64,000 nt of DNA from Nicotiana tabacum (GCF_000715075.1 NC_134085.1:134244060-134308059), one strand, 5' to 3'. Positions 46,877-59,565 are shown, counted from the stretch's first letter. Numbers and translations: made by a program. Notes: generated by a model not told the origin, from the letters alone.

Positions 46877-47631
46877 TGTGGCGAAATTAGAGGACTTGAT
46901 TTCTCGCTATCAAGCCACTTCAGAAGAATGGCTCGAGACCCCGAGGACGTGAAGGCACGACTGAATTCCTTCCCTCGGGGATCGTCGGGGCCCGATTTGA
47001 AGAAGACGGAGGACAAGGCTAGAACAGAAGGGGAAGTTCCCTAGGCATACAGTTATGTCTGACAGAGCCGGCCTATCCAGAGCCTACGCCAAAGCATAGC
47101 GTCTAGCCATCACATATCCATACTTTACAATTAATGCTCATGTACTATAGCCAGGTTCCCCTCCTATATAAAGGGAACCCACACTACCTTGTAAAGGGCT
47201 AATGTTGCTCCAACTATTTCTCCTCAAGTGCAATAATATCTCTCTCTCTCCCTCTTCTTTCTAACTTGCTCGTTCTCACTGGCTCGAGGCCAGTTTAGCA
47301 TTTATCGATTTCTTACTTGTTCTTTATTTATCGCTTGGTATTGGCCATAAGGAGACCTGATTAATCATATATTAATTGTTATCCCATTCCCAATTTCCCT
47401 CGATAGCTCGAGATCGAGCCCAAGTATCAACCCCGAGGTCCTCCATCGACCGGTCCGAATCCCGGGCCGTAAGCCATTCAGTTTAATTATTGCTTCGTTT
47501 TAGCTCGGATTTCATCATTAAACTTCATATTCTTAGCATCATCTAATCTAACAACTAGCATAAAAATAGATCACGTATTTTTAGAATCCCATTTACAAAT
47601 TTAATTGTTGCTACCATTTTCACGGTAAACA
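46877..47631 (+). mobile_element. Left LTR of nonautonomous Tat-like element D
   Basis: Begins TGTGGCGAAATTAG and ends CGGTAAACA, next to a PBS. TATA-like CCTATATAAAGGG at 47163-47175. A TC-rich stretch sits near 47240. The first ~469 bp match 55189-55656. The 5' edge is uncertain: in the right copy the sequence TGTCAGAATC, about 50 bp further upstream, may be the true start. Confidence 0.75.
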
Positions 47632-47634
47632 GTT

Positions 47635-47652
47635 TGGCGCCCACCGTGGGGT
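47635..47652 (+). promoter_or_regulatory. Primer binding site of element D
   Basis: TGGCGCCCACCGTGGGG starts three bases after the LTR end CA. It differs from the tRNA-Arg-type site of A/B/C. This PBS form is familiar from Tat/Retand-like gypsy elements; I am not certain of the tRNA. Confidence 0.7.
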
Positions 47653-47751
47653 TAAAAATAATAGTGATTATTTTCATGCTGGTTTTATTGCACGAACATG
47701 AGTTATCTTTCACACTTTTTCTTGTCCAAGATCTCTTTATTTCAGGTCAAA

Positions 47752-48727
47752 ATGTCTGGCTCGGTAAACAGAGTCGCGAACGACAACCTCGAAGTTCACG
47801 GCGAAAATGGTGTGGCTGCTCCAGTCATTGGCGCGACATCGCAGAAGCTCGATAATGCACTTGGGCCGATTCTAGTGGACACTGGTTCGCAAGACGCGCA
47901 GCAGGTCAGCGAAACCTCGCACACCAATGAGAGAATACGGCACAGCGACCGACATGAAGCCCATAAAACCCCAGCTCGGGAAGAACAGGAAGTTAGTCTT
48001 CATGTTATTTTTGAAATGTTGCAGGCACAGCAGTTGGCTATCGCTCAGTTGCAAAGCCATGCGGAGACTCCCAGTACAGTAGCGCCGAAAATAGCTCCCC
48101 CTGCCAAACAAGTACCCGAGAGATCAAGAAACAATATATCGATAACTGACCCTGCCATAGCAAAGATTCTTAGAGATTCTCCAAAAGGATTGAGTCAGGT
48201 TCGTGGAAGTTCATGCAACAGCCGTTCCCTGAGGAAGCAGTCCCGGAACTCATTTCACGGAAGTCTAAAATGCCAGAACTCCCTAAGTACAACAGGACAT
48301 CGGATCCCGACGAGCACATCGCCACGTACACATGCTCGGGAAAAGGCAATGACCTTCAAAATGATGAGTTCGAGACCGTCTTATTGAAGAGGTCGGGGAA
48401 ACACTCTCAAAGGGAACCATGATATGGCGGTGTAGCCTAGCACCTGACCCCACAAACTCGCTTACCATACCAGCATATTTCTCCGCAGAGACACATGTTG
48501 ATGCCATCAAAGTAGCGACGAGAGAGCCCGACACATTCGGGGTCGAACAAAGGGAGAATGAAACGCCACGGGAATTCGCACCTCATTCCCTGATAGAACA
48601 AACGAGGTCGCCCCCAGTTTCAGATTACTGGGCAACACAGGCCTTTGCCCAAAGCCTAAACAAACCAAGCCCAACGACTCCGAGGCAGTTCAAACAAAAC
48701 TCAATCAGATACCCAACCAAGATCTAG
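47752..48727 (+). pseudogene. gag: Gag remnant of element D
   Basis: Starts MSGSVNRVANDNLEVHG. A Gln/Ala-rich helix (FEMLQAQQLAIAQLQ) precedes the Gag core: PFPEEAVPELISRKSKMPEL, YNRTSDPDEHIATY, then a damaged middle, DTFGVEQRENETPREFAPHS and VSDYWATQAFAQSLN. A frameshift near 48200 and stops near 48420 and 48470 break it. No zinc knuckle, protease, RT or integrase follows. D is therefore an internally deleted or nonautonomous element dependent on proteins made elsewhere. Confidence 0.75.
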
Positions 48728-50144
48728 CCGGATGCCCTTACTCGGCACCATTTGCGAATCAGGGTCGTGGACGACCATCCGGGAACCTCCTCAGCTCAGT
48801 GTACCAAAGTAGGTTGCCGTCAAAGAATCTAATACCAAATAGATGGAGGTACCACTCGTAAGCTGTGGATAGGAGGAACGCCCCGAGACACAATCTACCT
48901 CGCAATGATCGGGAAATGGCTCGAGGGCAACATCCTCGAGGAATCTTCAACAGAGCCAGATTCGATGAGGCATGGCCAATAGGGGCGTCTCGCCCATCAG
49001 AGTACGATTTCAGCATTGCTATACCGAACATCGTGTTCACCGTAAGCAAAACCAGGGATGCCAAATGGATCAGACCTATTCGACTGAATCCTCCTCAAAA
49101 GAACCACAACCTAGCGCGGGAACCGCATGGCAAGCACGACCACAGGGTCAAAAATGACCACCAGATCAGAAGGAAAACAATCGTGCTACTCAATAAAAAT
49201 CACTGTCGAGTATTGTCTAGTGATCTGTCTCGAACCCAGCCCCGAGGGAGGAAGGAGACCAAGAAGAACGAAGCAAATAAGCCGTGACGTATTGCCACGA
49301 TAGTGGAGGAATGGAGGCACCCTCCAAGGACTCATAAAGCGAAAAGTAAAAATGCTCGTTACCAGGAAAAGATGGCTCCAGGGATACATTCCTGAGGACG
49401 CCCTTACATCCAGCAAAAAAGATGCTGTGACTTCGCCATGACCTCACACTAATACATTGGTAACCTTCTCCCTCATTTGATCTATTTCAAATAAAACATG
49501 TGATCATGAATTCAGGTGGTTCGATCAACGTTGTCGGGCCGAGGTTAATATTGCGGCTCGGATCGCCAGGTTAAAACACGAGCACCTCTCGAATCTTTAA
49601 CAAATTCCAGACGGCGATCGCTATAGCAAGGAGAAAGACCATTCTCTTGATACCGCACAGCTTGCTCAGATGGGAACGCTGAGTCCCATACCGCCAAAGG
49701 AGGCGCAAAGCACGAACGTCTTATTCAGACGGCCACGAGTGCACCGCACGAAGACAGCGTCGCCCTCACTTCGCCCGAAGGATGGAATTCCACGCAAGGG
49801 ATGGAATTAAAACTGTGAGCGGAAAGAAATACGCAGCAAGAGGAAATTCCTCATTATATGACGCATCGCCGGCATCAATACTTCCACTCTTGAAAGGATC
49901 AAAGGGTAAGCGAACCACATCTTCGGCCAAGTCCGATTAAACATGGCGGAGGGTCGTACTAGGATCTACGCTCAGGGCTCATAAAACACCAGCAAGGTAA
50001 CTCCGAGCTCACGAATGACGGCCTTCGAGCCCAAGCAAACTCGATGATTGTCGCCATTCGTCGTACACTGGGAAACCCGAGGCCGTAAGACCCTGAGCGG
50101 GCAGACTCGGTATAACCCGATCTATTCCACATAGCGACACAAAC

Positions 50145-50230
50145 TGTAAGACCTCAACAGGCATGACAAAACTATAAGACCTCAACAGGCATGACAAACT
50201 GTAAGACCTCAACAGGCATGAACAATTTTG
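50145..50230. repeat. ~28-bp x3 tandem repeat
   Basis: 'taagacctcaacaggcatga' starts at 50147, 50175 and 50202. Confidence 0.9.
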
Positions 50231-50969
50231 TAAGATCTTACTACAAGCATAAAACTCAAAATCCCAAAGTTTAGGCTATACGTCGCATTTGTAAGAATCC
50301 CGAAAGGGTTGCCCCTCGGTGTAGACGCCTAAACAATCACTCGGGATCAAAAATGGCTCCGGCCAAACACATATGACTACGGTCAAAATGGCTATTCCAT
50401 CCAAAATAACGCGACTCAGGGACGCCCGACCGTCTCTAAACAAAATCACAGGCCATTACTTCGAATATACTTCGAAAAGAACCGATTAAAACAGGCTTCC
50501 CTCAATAGGCAAATGAGCTTCGACCATGTCAGCTCCAAATCACAAGGCTTCGACCTACTCATCCTACGAGCTAAAAACCTTCTGAGGTCCTCGAACATCG
50601 CCGCTAACGACTTGAAATTGAGGTTCTTCTCAAACTAATGACGGGCCAGGAAAAATAATTTCAAAAAGACCTTAACAAGAGGAATACAAAGCCTACAAAA
50701 TGCCTACAGGCAAAAGCGTAAGAGCCATTGTCGCCAGCCAAATAAGCCTCCGGGCTGCACACAAAAAGGTCTCAACGACCAAACAACATAAGAGCCATTG
50801 TCGCTAGCTTGAAAATTGAAAATTGAAAACTTGAGGATTAAAATGAGCTCAAGTCTTAACCCAATTCAAATACCGGATCCAAAATAGTTAACTATACAAG
50901 CCTCCAGGCCGCATATTAAAAGGTCTCAACAACCAAACAGTGTAAGACCCACTGTCCCCAGCTTGAAAA

Positions 50970-51225
50970 TCGAAAAAACTTAAGGGTCAATTGAAGCTCG
51001 AGTCGCAACGCGACTCGGAGACTGGACCCAACATAGTTGAAACAACAAACGACCAAGGGCGAGAAATAGAAACCATCATCATCCGCCCATGCAGGCACGA
51101 AAAACTTGAGGGTCAATTGAATCTCGAGTCGCAACGCGACTCAGAGACTGAACCCAAAATAGTGAAAACAACAAACGCCCAAGGGCGAGAAATAAAACCG
51201 ATTATCATCCGCTCATGCATGCACA
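50970..51225. repeat. 126-bp tandem duplication
   Basis: 'gtcgcaacgcgactc' occurs at 51002 and 51128, with matching flanks 'gggtcaattgaa' and 'aaacaacaaacg'. A shorter third echo follows near 51245. Confidence 0.8.
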
Positions 51226-51516
51226 AAAGATTGGAGGTCTGGTAAGCTCGAGTCAAGTCGGGCTCAAAGATTGAGCCTAAACATCTGGGCAAAGTACAAA
51301 GGCCCCAATGCCTACTTACGACAAAAGTCGCACTTAAAAGCCTTCGGACCTGCCTAATTAGCTCCGGACCCACGAGGTTCCCATCAAATACCGAAACCAG
51401 CCCGCCTGGTCAAAAGTAATGTAGAAAGGGATACGAAAGAGATAAAGCTTCAAGTTTTCCCTTATTTTATATACGCAAAAGGTGCACTCTCCATCTACAA
51501 ACATGTTCTATAGATA

Positions 51517-53378
51517 TCAAAACAAAATTGAAAAACGACGAAATCTACACTTTGCTCCAAAAGGATACGGCCTACCGGCCCCAAATTTGCTCTCCGAGAC
51601 GTTAGCAAGAAGTAACTGAGCATCATGCTCATCCGCCCTTGCACGATCCAATTCCTCCGAGAGAACGAAGCCCCTAGCGTCGACCTCCTCGAGTACCTCT
51701 CTGCGGGATCTACAACAAACATACTCTTTGATCTTCTTCTCATGATCGAGGACCCACTTCAACTCGGCCTGGGTGTCAGCAGCAGCCTTCACATGTATTT
51801 CCATCTACTGATAAACCCTTTCTCGACTCAACGACGCTTCAGCCCGAGCATCGGTTATCTTAGCCCTAACCTTTTAGAGATCGGTCTCGAGCTTCGCGAT
51901 CATATCCGCTTGAACTGAAGAATTGTCACGAGCCAAATGGAGTTGGACCTCGAAGGCAGGAACCTTGGCTGAGGAGCTCTCGTAATTCAAGATCCAGTAT
52001 GCCTCATATCGCTAATGCACCAACTCAACCTCCTTCTCATCGCTAAGGAGCTTAAAGGAATCACCCTCTTCCAGAGCTTCCCAAAGCCTGGCCTCTTGAC
52101 GAAATAGTTTAGATCTGAGCCTATCAATGGCCTGCAAAAGAAAAACTCGATAAAGAACGGAAGACGCAAAATACCAGGATGACTGCATTGAAACTCACCA
52201 TGAAGTGAAGTCGGCATACTTCCTCGAAGGCGGAGCACACTCCTATTGGTCCTGCCTCTTCGGCCCCAAAAGAATCAACATCGGGCAAAGCATATCCACT
52301 CGGAGGAACCACCATCCCGGAATCAGACAATCCGGGAATAGCAGGCTCGAGCGATGCCCCTTCCTCGAAGGTACGGGCCTGTTGAGCCCCATTAAAAGCT
52401 CCACCACACTGCAGGTGCAAATCCCATTTATCACCATTGTCCCTCAGGTCGGAGGCCGATGACTTCTTCCCCTCTTTGGAAGAGCACTGCCCCATACCAA
52501 GGAACCGCCCGGTACCACAGCGGCAAAGCCGGTACAAAAGAAAGGGGAAAATATCATCTCAAATATACGAAGGCCAAGGCAAAGGCAGCATGCGCGCATA
52601 CCTTGGTATCTCGCTCCCCATCTGATACGAAATACAGTTTGCCACCTACACTCATCGCAGGTCGAATGGGTCACCAACCTCCGAACCCAGCCGGGCAGAT
52701 CGAGAACTTCGCCGGCATCCATGAAGTTACTACAAAAAGGGAGAAGCACAATTACTCTACTAATTTTTTGCTATAAGCAAAATCTGAGAAAGCGCTAGTC
52801 ACTCGACTCACATGTGTAATTCCATCTCTTGGGAAATGGCATAAGCCCACGGGGATGATGCCAGTCGTCCAGACCCGGATGGACCAACTGGCCCACTCTC
52901 GATCCCCATATTCTACGTCATCGACAACAAAGGGCGTGGACGAACGGCACCGCAGGGTTAGCAGGCCTCTATGATGAAAGGGCCGGTACAGCCTGACGAG
53001 GTAACTGAGCGTGAATTCAAGCCCAGCCTTCTCCGCAAAGGACCTCATCATCAGCGCCACTCGCCAAAATGACGGATGTATCTATGCCAAAGTAGCCTGG
53101 TACTTCAAGCAAAAATCAAGCACGACCCTATCAAGGGGTCCAAATACAAAAGGATATAGGTATACGCTCAAGAATCCATCAACAGAGTCCGTAATGCTCT
53201 CATCCGGGGAAAGCACGTGCAGCATTGTCCCCTTGCTCCATCCATAGTATCTCCTTATAATCTCCATATGTTCCTCTTTTATCGAAGACATGGTCTTCAG
53301 AGCGAACTCCTGTAGATCCTGAGCGCCAGGAGTGGCACTCCCCACTACCTGGCGGGCCGGCCCCGAAGTAGTTGCCAT
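51517..53378 (-). pseudogene. Decayed multi-exon antisense ORF inside element D
   Basis: Read opposite to the LTR and gag. Proposed exons: 53378-52812 (MATTSGPARQVVG; VDGFLSVYLYPFVFGPLDRV; FAEKAGLEFTLSYLVRLY; a single TAG near 53090); 52729-52602 (FMDAGEVLDLPGWVRRLV); one ending at 52200 (LPDVDSFGAEEAGPIGV); and 52131-51517, a Glu/Lys/Ala-rich coiled coil (AAADTQAELKWVLDHEKKIK). Splice-like signals: GTGAGT at 52811-52806, TTTTTGTAG before 52729, GTATGC at 52601-52596, GTGAGT at 52199-52194, TTTTGCAG before 52131. The first exon resembles the 'putative gypsy-type transposon' domain (Transposase_28-like) plus coiled coil of extra ORFs in Tat elements. At least two stops sit in the last exon. 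Function unknown. Confidence 0.6.
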
Positions 53379-55188
53379 GACTATGGTAGAATTGACAGAC
53401 TAAAGCAAAAACGTGTGCCAATGCTTTTTGCGCCTGAAGAAATGAAGAACCCTATGCCAAGGCGTAAAGGTAGCTATCTAAAATAGTGAGGCCTTTTGAA
53501 GAAGCCGAAGCCACCCCACATATATACGGGAAACAACAACGATTCACCTATTCAGAGTGAGCCCCGGGAAGCCAACGGTCTCAACACAGATTGATGGGGT
53601 GATACCCGACCCCATGGGCATCTATCGACGAGAAACCAGGCCTCAAGGAGTCAACCGTATTGTCTCCAGTTTCGAGGCAGCATCCGACCTTGAGGATCTC
53701 CGCCAAAAAAGAAGCCAAGCTTCGGGAAGCTTTCAACATCATCACTCGGCTCAAGGCGGTACCTGATCTCATGGTTTCCTTTTCTAAAAAGAAAAATAAG
53801 CACACGAAGTTCCGATCACGAAGGCTCCAGGAAGGCTCGAGGCAACACCTGATTATAGGCAACCTCTCAACAGAAGTCTATCCCCTATGGTTTAAAAAGT
53901 TATCTGCATCAAGTTCAAAAAAGAGCCCCAGGTACCTAAAGTTGACCTTCGCTCAGGTTACCACTCTCGAAAGCTCCAAAACTCAACGTACTATCTCCAT
54001 GCAACTCGGAGGCCCCAACAGCCCGAACCTATCGGATCAATTCAGGCTTGGTCTGAGGTACGATGATGGGCTCGGAAAAGAGACATGTCAATCAGTAGAG
54101 GATCGAAAAGAACGCTCGCATCCGAGTGAGATATCAGCAGTCAAAATCAAAGGAAAACATTCGAAGACCTCGATGGGCACAAGAGCATGCAATAATAAGG
54201 CAAGAATCAAAGATAGAAGTCAAGGAAGTATATTAATATTCATAAAAATCCATATACAACGGCCCTCGAGGGGTCCTTACATAGAATTACAAAAGCCTAC
54301 AGAGGATCTCTACACCAAAAATGGAGGAACGGAAGGATGTACATGTGTTGAAACCTGAGAGCTCGGTCCATCCTCGAAAATCCATCTCCGGCCCCTCGAG
54401 CATGCATCCTCAAGGGTGATTCCTTCAACTGCCGCTTCATCTAGGTTCCTAGCTCAATCCCCCGGGGGGTCCCCGCTGGGAAAAAAGATGAAGAAGAGGA
54501 AAAGGAGGGGATGCAGAGGAGGAAGATAAAAGAGACATGACCCGCCAAAGGATGAAATGTCGCACCAGGCCCGGGTAGGAGAGTGAGCAGCGGTGCATAG
54601 TCCGAATGACTACCTACGAAAGGGGAACACCGACTCCTCGTCCGACATCGTCTCAGGCCAACGATAATAACAACAGTGAACATAATAGCGACAACGGCAG
54701 CAATAGGACAGCATGATCATGCTCGACGAAGGGAAGCTCCGGCAACAGACCACAACACAGCCTGCGGGAGCTCTACCGAACGGCCTTGAGGCAATGAGAT
54801 CCAAATATGATGTTCAAGGATGGAGGAAGATAATAAGAAGAAATGGGCAAATAAGCCAACGGAGGTACTGGGATAGAAAAATCAGCGCCAAGGCACCCCC
54901 ATTTATAGGGGGTAACGACACGGTCATCGAGGCTTTGGGAGACTGATCGACGAACGCAATTACTGCGCTCTTGAGGAACCAAATCGACGGCGGTACACTC
55001 ACCTTGGAGAATGTGAATCGGAAACACATTAAATGATGTCAAATGCACAAGTCCGTGGGGCACCCCGATTGCCACAAAAGCTCGCGCCACAGGTTACATC
55101 ATTGGTGTGACATCACCATAAGATGTTCGAGGAGTCAGGTGTCAGAATCATTTCCCATCGCTTCGTTCTGGGAAACGCAGAGACTATT
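53379..55188 (+). other. Internal region of D upstream of its right LTR
   Basis: A 232-residue plus-strand frame (53660-54358) is the longest opening. It is rich in Lys, Ser and Arg and has no motif I know; it may be chance, or part of the region in front of the antisense ORF. A purine-rich stretch lies near 54477-54530 and a possible PPT (CGAGGAGTCAGG) before 55139. Confidence 0.4.
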
Positions 55189-55656
55189 TGTAGCGAAATT
55201 AGAGGACTTGATTTCTCGCTATCAAGCCACTTTAGAAGAATGCCTCGAGACCCCGAGGACATGAAGCCATGACCAAATTCCCTCCCTCGGGCTCGTCGGG
55301 GCCCGATTCGAAGAAGACAGAGGACGAGGCTAGAACAGAAGGGGAAGTTCCATAGGCACACGGCTAAGTCTGACAGGGCCGGCCTATCCAGAGCCTACGC
55401 CAAATCATGGCGCCTAGCCTTCACATCTCCGTACTTTACAATTACTGCCCATGTACTATAGCCGGGTTTCCCTCCTATATAAAGGGAACCCACACTACCT
55501 TGTAAAGGGCTGATGTTGCTCCAACTATTTCTCCTCAAGTGCAATAATATCTCTCTCTCTCTCTCTTCTTTCTAACTTGCTCGTTCTCACTGGCTCGAGG
55601 CCACTTTAGCATTTATCGTTTTCTTACTTGTTCTTTATTTATCGCTTGGTATTGGC
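55189..55656 (+). mobile_element. Right LTR of element D, truncated at its 3' end
   Basis: Matches 46877-47345 ('tagcgaaattagaggacttg', TATA-like motif near 55475-55485, the TC run). It stops after 'cttggtattggc', so about 285 bp of the LTR are missing and no target duplication can be read. The homologous region may start at 55139. Confidence 0.8.
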
Positions 55657-56708
55657 TCAAAATGACCGGCCAAATCATTATACCGGGTGGGTTAGATTAT
55701 AAGGAAAGGGGTGGGTTTTACTTTTGTTCACTCCATAAGATACACACATGTGGCAAACTTAGAAAATGACATCTCTGATCTGGTAGCTTTAAGGGCATAT
55801 TTGAGCCAAAAATAAAATATTAGGGTCATTTTTGGCCCTTTTCCATTTTAAGAGACTGAGTGCGCACGTCTGGTAGCAAAAATTTAGGACAACTTTGAAA
55901 TGATTCACCGAGTGCCTTTGCTAATCGAGCAACTATAGAAACATGTGTACAACAAGGTCAAGATGGTTAAAAAAGATGGCTAGGGTGCAATTTCCGTAGC
56001 TAGTCAATATATAATTTCCTTAAAATTTGGAAATAAAATTTTGTTCCATGACTGTGTAGTTGCCTACTTATAGGCAAGGTAAAAAAAATTAGTCTGCTAC
56101 AATATGTCCTATATTCCTATTACATGGAAAAATAGGAGAAGTAAGGAAAAACAGAGCACCAGCAAATAACATGTAAAATACATTAAAACCACCAGAAAAC
56201 TAAGACTGAAAAGAAAAATAAGGAAGCAATACTTTATCATCTCTAAGTAAAGCTCGGCATCAAGAATGCTCCTTCTCAAGTAACTGATTGGTATATAAAA
56301 TCAGAAGCAGATCTAAGATTTTAATAACATGGGTACGCACTAAAAAAAGGAGAAAAAAAGAAGTATTAAGTGGGATTTGATCTCTAATCCTTTAGGTAAA
56401 TAACTCAACATTTAGCCAAGTGCACCACCAAGCCTCTTTAGAGTATGTGTCCCGGCAGATAATACTAGACCAATTCTAAAAAATATGTACATAAAATAGC
56501 TACTTTAACGAAAAAACTATGATTTCACGTGCCCTGTGTAAATGCCTACAAATCCGCCTCTGTATAAAACCAATAATTCATTTTGCACTTTCTGTAACAT
56601 AAACCTCTTTTTGACATACCCTTTAAAAGATACAAAGATTTTAAGAGCTAAAAGGGTATCACATTCTAAAAGTGACAAAATATTTGTTTCGACAGGGATT
56701 TTCTCAGA
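55657..56708. other. Unassigned intergenic DNA
   Basis: A/T-rich sequence without a convincing gene, terminal repeat or RNA. Open frames near 56517-56953 on the minus strand overlap the LTR relic that follows and look like chance. Confidence 0.4.
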
Positions 56709-56920
56709 AGTCGCCACTTGACATAAATTTTGGTGTGCCAAGTCACCATTTTAAAAATAATTTTCCTTTGAAACACATTTGACTCCAAAACTGATTTGCA
56801 CCAGAAATTTTGAGTAAGAGGGTTCATTTGACTCAGGAAGAAGGTGTTAGGCATTCCCCTAATCCGGTGAAAGTCACGATTACATAGATGATCTAGTTGG
56901 CTTTTAAAAATACTCGAATT
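56709..56920 (-). mobile_element. Diverged Ogre/Tat LTR relic
   Basis: 'gtcgccacttg', 'ggtgtgccaagtcacc', 'tttgactc' and 'gaaggtgttaggcattccc' occur in the same order and with similar spacing as at 8885-9035 in the minus-strand LTRs, with the sequence between them largely changed. The relic may extend further (to about 57690), but I cannot show that. Confidence 0.6.
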
Positions 56921-57692
56921 GGAGGCACAATACACAGAAAGAAAACTAAACAAAAAAAAGGGTCGAGATTGTTCGCTCTTAGATAAAGGTAAAATAAAAG
57001 AAAAGAAAAGGAAAAGAAGGTACCAAAAGTCCTAAACTATCCTGCACTATGCTTCTTTTACGGTGTCCGTAAAGGCCTCTAATTACATGATACCACGGGG
57101 TATTCACCTAAATAAAATATTTACAAACTCTTCGAGGTATCCCCTGATAAAAGCTAAAGGGGACAACCTCTTACCTCAAAGCTGAAAATAAAATGTTCTA
57201 ATATATGCCTACTCTGTGTTGACAGCATAAGCATGCTCCTAGCGATTAAAGTGAAAATAAAACATAACTAAATAAATAAAAATCCATTTCAACTTTTAAT
57301 TTCTCGTATTTGACCAAAACCCATTTCCTAAGTATGTGAGCAAGTTAATATCTAATGGGTTCGGCCTATTCCCCCAACTCTCACGGCTTAACAGGCATTC
57401 AAGATACAATCATGTTTAACATATGTGATATCCCAAACACATAAACATTCAAACAAGTAAATCAAATAGGAGAGCAAAAAGAAGAAAGAACGTCAAGGAA
57501 ATAAAACAAAGAAAGGTGAATTCAAAACATGATAAGAGCCATAAGTCCGTCAAAACTAAAATTTAACTTTACCAAAGATATAAACCAAAGGTCATAAAGA
57601 TTCTGAGATTGGTTTCATGCATGCCTTTAATCACGTGAAAAATCAACCTCATTGTGGGTAAAAACAGTGAAATATAACTTGCCAACTATAAC

Positions 57693-58354
57693 TGTTGGAA
57701 TTATTCACAATGCAAAGTCAAAAATTTCTTTTTGAAATTTCATTTATAACCAATAGCCATGAGTTTTTTTATTTATTTTTTAAATGTCCTATCTATTTCC
57801 AAGTGGTCTTTTGCATGAATCCTTAAAGCCAAGTGTTGAATGACTTTGACAAATGGCTATGCAAATTTATCATATATCTTCATGCATGGAAGACAAGATA
57901 CACTTGTCAATATTGGAGCCAAGTGGACTAATATAATGGGACAAGTGTCAAACGACTCTCGACACTTGTCGTACATGCAACCTCCTTAATTACCTATAAA
58001 TAGGTTATGGATTAGCCGTCATAATAAAATAAAAAATCTTAACCAAGAATCCATCTTGCCAATCATTACTTTTCTTCCTACAATATTCTTTAATTTCTGT
58101 AACAACTACAGAAAATACCTTCAGCTTCTCTTCTTTCTGGGCAACTGTTTTGTGCAAATTCTAAACTTCCAGCCACGAGTACACGTGTTTGGAGGTGCTG
58201 TGGAACCTCGGGGAGCGACCGGCCTTAACGATTTGCACCTAGTCAGGTCGAAATCGCTTTCAAGGCAGTGGCTTGCCACAACACAGTATTTTTGATAAGT
58301 TGTTCTTCTTTCCTTCTTATTCTTAGTCAATATTATCTACTCATTTTTCTTACA
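57693..58354 (+). mobile_element. Candidate solo LTR, 662 bp
   Basis: Starts TGTTGGAATTATTCACAATG and ends TTCTTACA. A TATA-like CCTATAAATAGG lies near 57992. Flanking pentamers are ATAAC and ATAAT. The flanks are A/T-rich, so the near match could be chance. No genes inside. Confidence 0.4.
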
Positions 58355-58849
58355 ATAATTATAAAATATGGATATTATAATATCATTTCAAACAATAAAA
58401 AAATCGCTAATCTAATTTTGAGTTATCACACAATTGCAACAAGATAAGACATTCATGCTTTAAACTTCATGTTGGCAAACTGAGACAGATAATTATCGCA
58501 TGCTAAACTCCAAAGCACAGAAGCTGAATCAACCAACCGACGAATCAAGAAACTTGTTCTTGATGTTTTGATAGTCGACATCATAGATTAAAATGGAGAT
58601 ATTCAAATCCTTTCAAATACCAAAATAACTTATGGCTTTTAGGATCTATTCTAGTATCTCTAGTAGCAGAAGATCAACTAATTGTCAATTTTAACAACAT
58701 AGAAAATAAGAAAACGTGACAATGAACACCACACACTTTCACGTTAGAAGCAAACGACTGAAAGTAGTTACTCATGTTATTTTATCTACTAAATGCTTTT
58801 GCAATCGAATGCAAATTCTACATAAAGTAGAAATTCAAATACTTAACCT
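58355..58849. other. Unassigned intergenic DNA
   Basis: A/T-rich, with only short frames and no feature I can support. Confidence 0.4.
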
Positions 58850-59342
58850 TGTTAGGACCGAAAAAGGCAGGTGTCATGCGGAAGCTAGCAAAGTAAACCT
58901 TGAGCGACGATAAATCATGCAACAAAGAGAAATATACCAAAAAAGACACAAACATTTAACATGGTTCGGTCAACTGACCTACATCCACCGCGGAGATGAG
59001 CAATTCACTCTATAAAAAAAGAGTACAAAAATATCGAGAGAACAACCTCACGAAGAGGAAAATACAAGTGACTCACTAACACTTGTCCCATAAAGTTCTC
59101 TCCCTAAACATGACTCTCAAACCCCATATGGCTACATTGTGGATGCTCCTGAATGAGAAGTAAGGATCCTCAATTTATAGAAGTTCAAACATTTTTCTAC
59201 AAGAAAAAGGACTAGCCAAGTATAGGAGAATTATAATTTCCTTCTACAAAAAGGAAAACCCAATTAAGGTAATTATATTGTTCTTTCCTTCAACAAATAG
59301 GAAAACCAAATATGGTAAGAAAATCATGGCAAACACCTAACA

Positions 59343-59354
59343 ATTCTCCCCCTT
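59343..59354 (-). promoter_or_regulatory. PPT of the miniature element
   Basis: AAGGGGGAGAAT on the minus strand, touching the LTR start TGTTAGG. Confidence 0.8.
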
Positions 59355-59553
59355 GACCGGAATTTTCTGACAAAATAAACTTGAACCACCTTCTTCACAT
59401 AGCCTTCAACAAGTCGCATCTCCAAATCTCCACCACAAAGTTTGTCTCAACGTGCGTAGCACACCAGTCAAATTCCTCAGAAAAAATCACGATTATCGTC
59501 AAATATATTGCGGCTAGTACTGAACCCGCCAAGATAAACCTGTCTTGAACCTC

Positions 59554-59565
59554 GCTCTGGTACCA
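59554..59565 (-). promoter_or_regulatory. Initiator-Met tRNA PBS of the miniature element
   Basis: TGGTACCAGAGC on the minus strand, one base from the common copia PBS TGGTATCAGAGC. Confidence 0.85.

Larger units (their letters stand above)
48728..51516 (+). other. Internal region of D without recognisable genes
   Basis: GC-richer than its surroundings, with many short open frames on both strands and no motif I recognise. It contains a ~28-bp triplication (50145-50230, 'taagacctcaacaggcatga') and a 126-bp tandem duplication near 50970-51225. Frames here look like random openness due to base composition. Confidence 0.5.

Noticed and set aside
47634..47855. A protein starting at the PBS of element D
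   Set aside because: It begins upstream in another frame over the PBS and leader. The gag frame starting at 47752 explains the region.
53660..54358. A 232-residue plus-strand protein in element D
   Set aside because: No recognisable motif, Lys/Ser-rich composition, and GC-rich surroundings with many accidental frames. Kept only as part of the region description.
58056..58295. A 79-residue plus-strand protein
   Set aside because: Within the candidate solo LTR, downstream of a TATA-like motif; no known motif, and such leader frames are common by chance.
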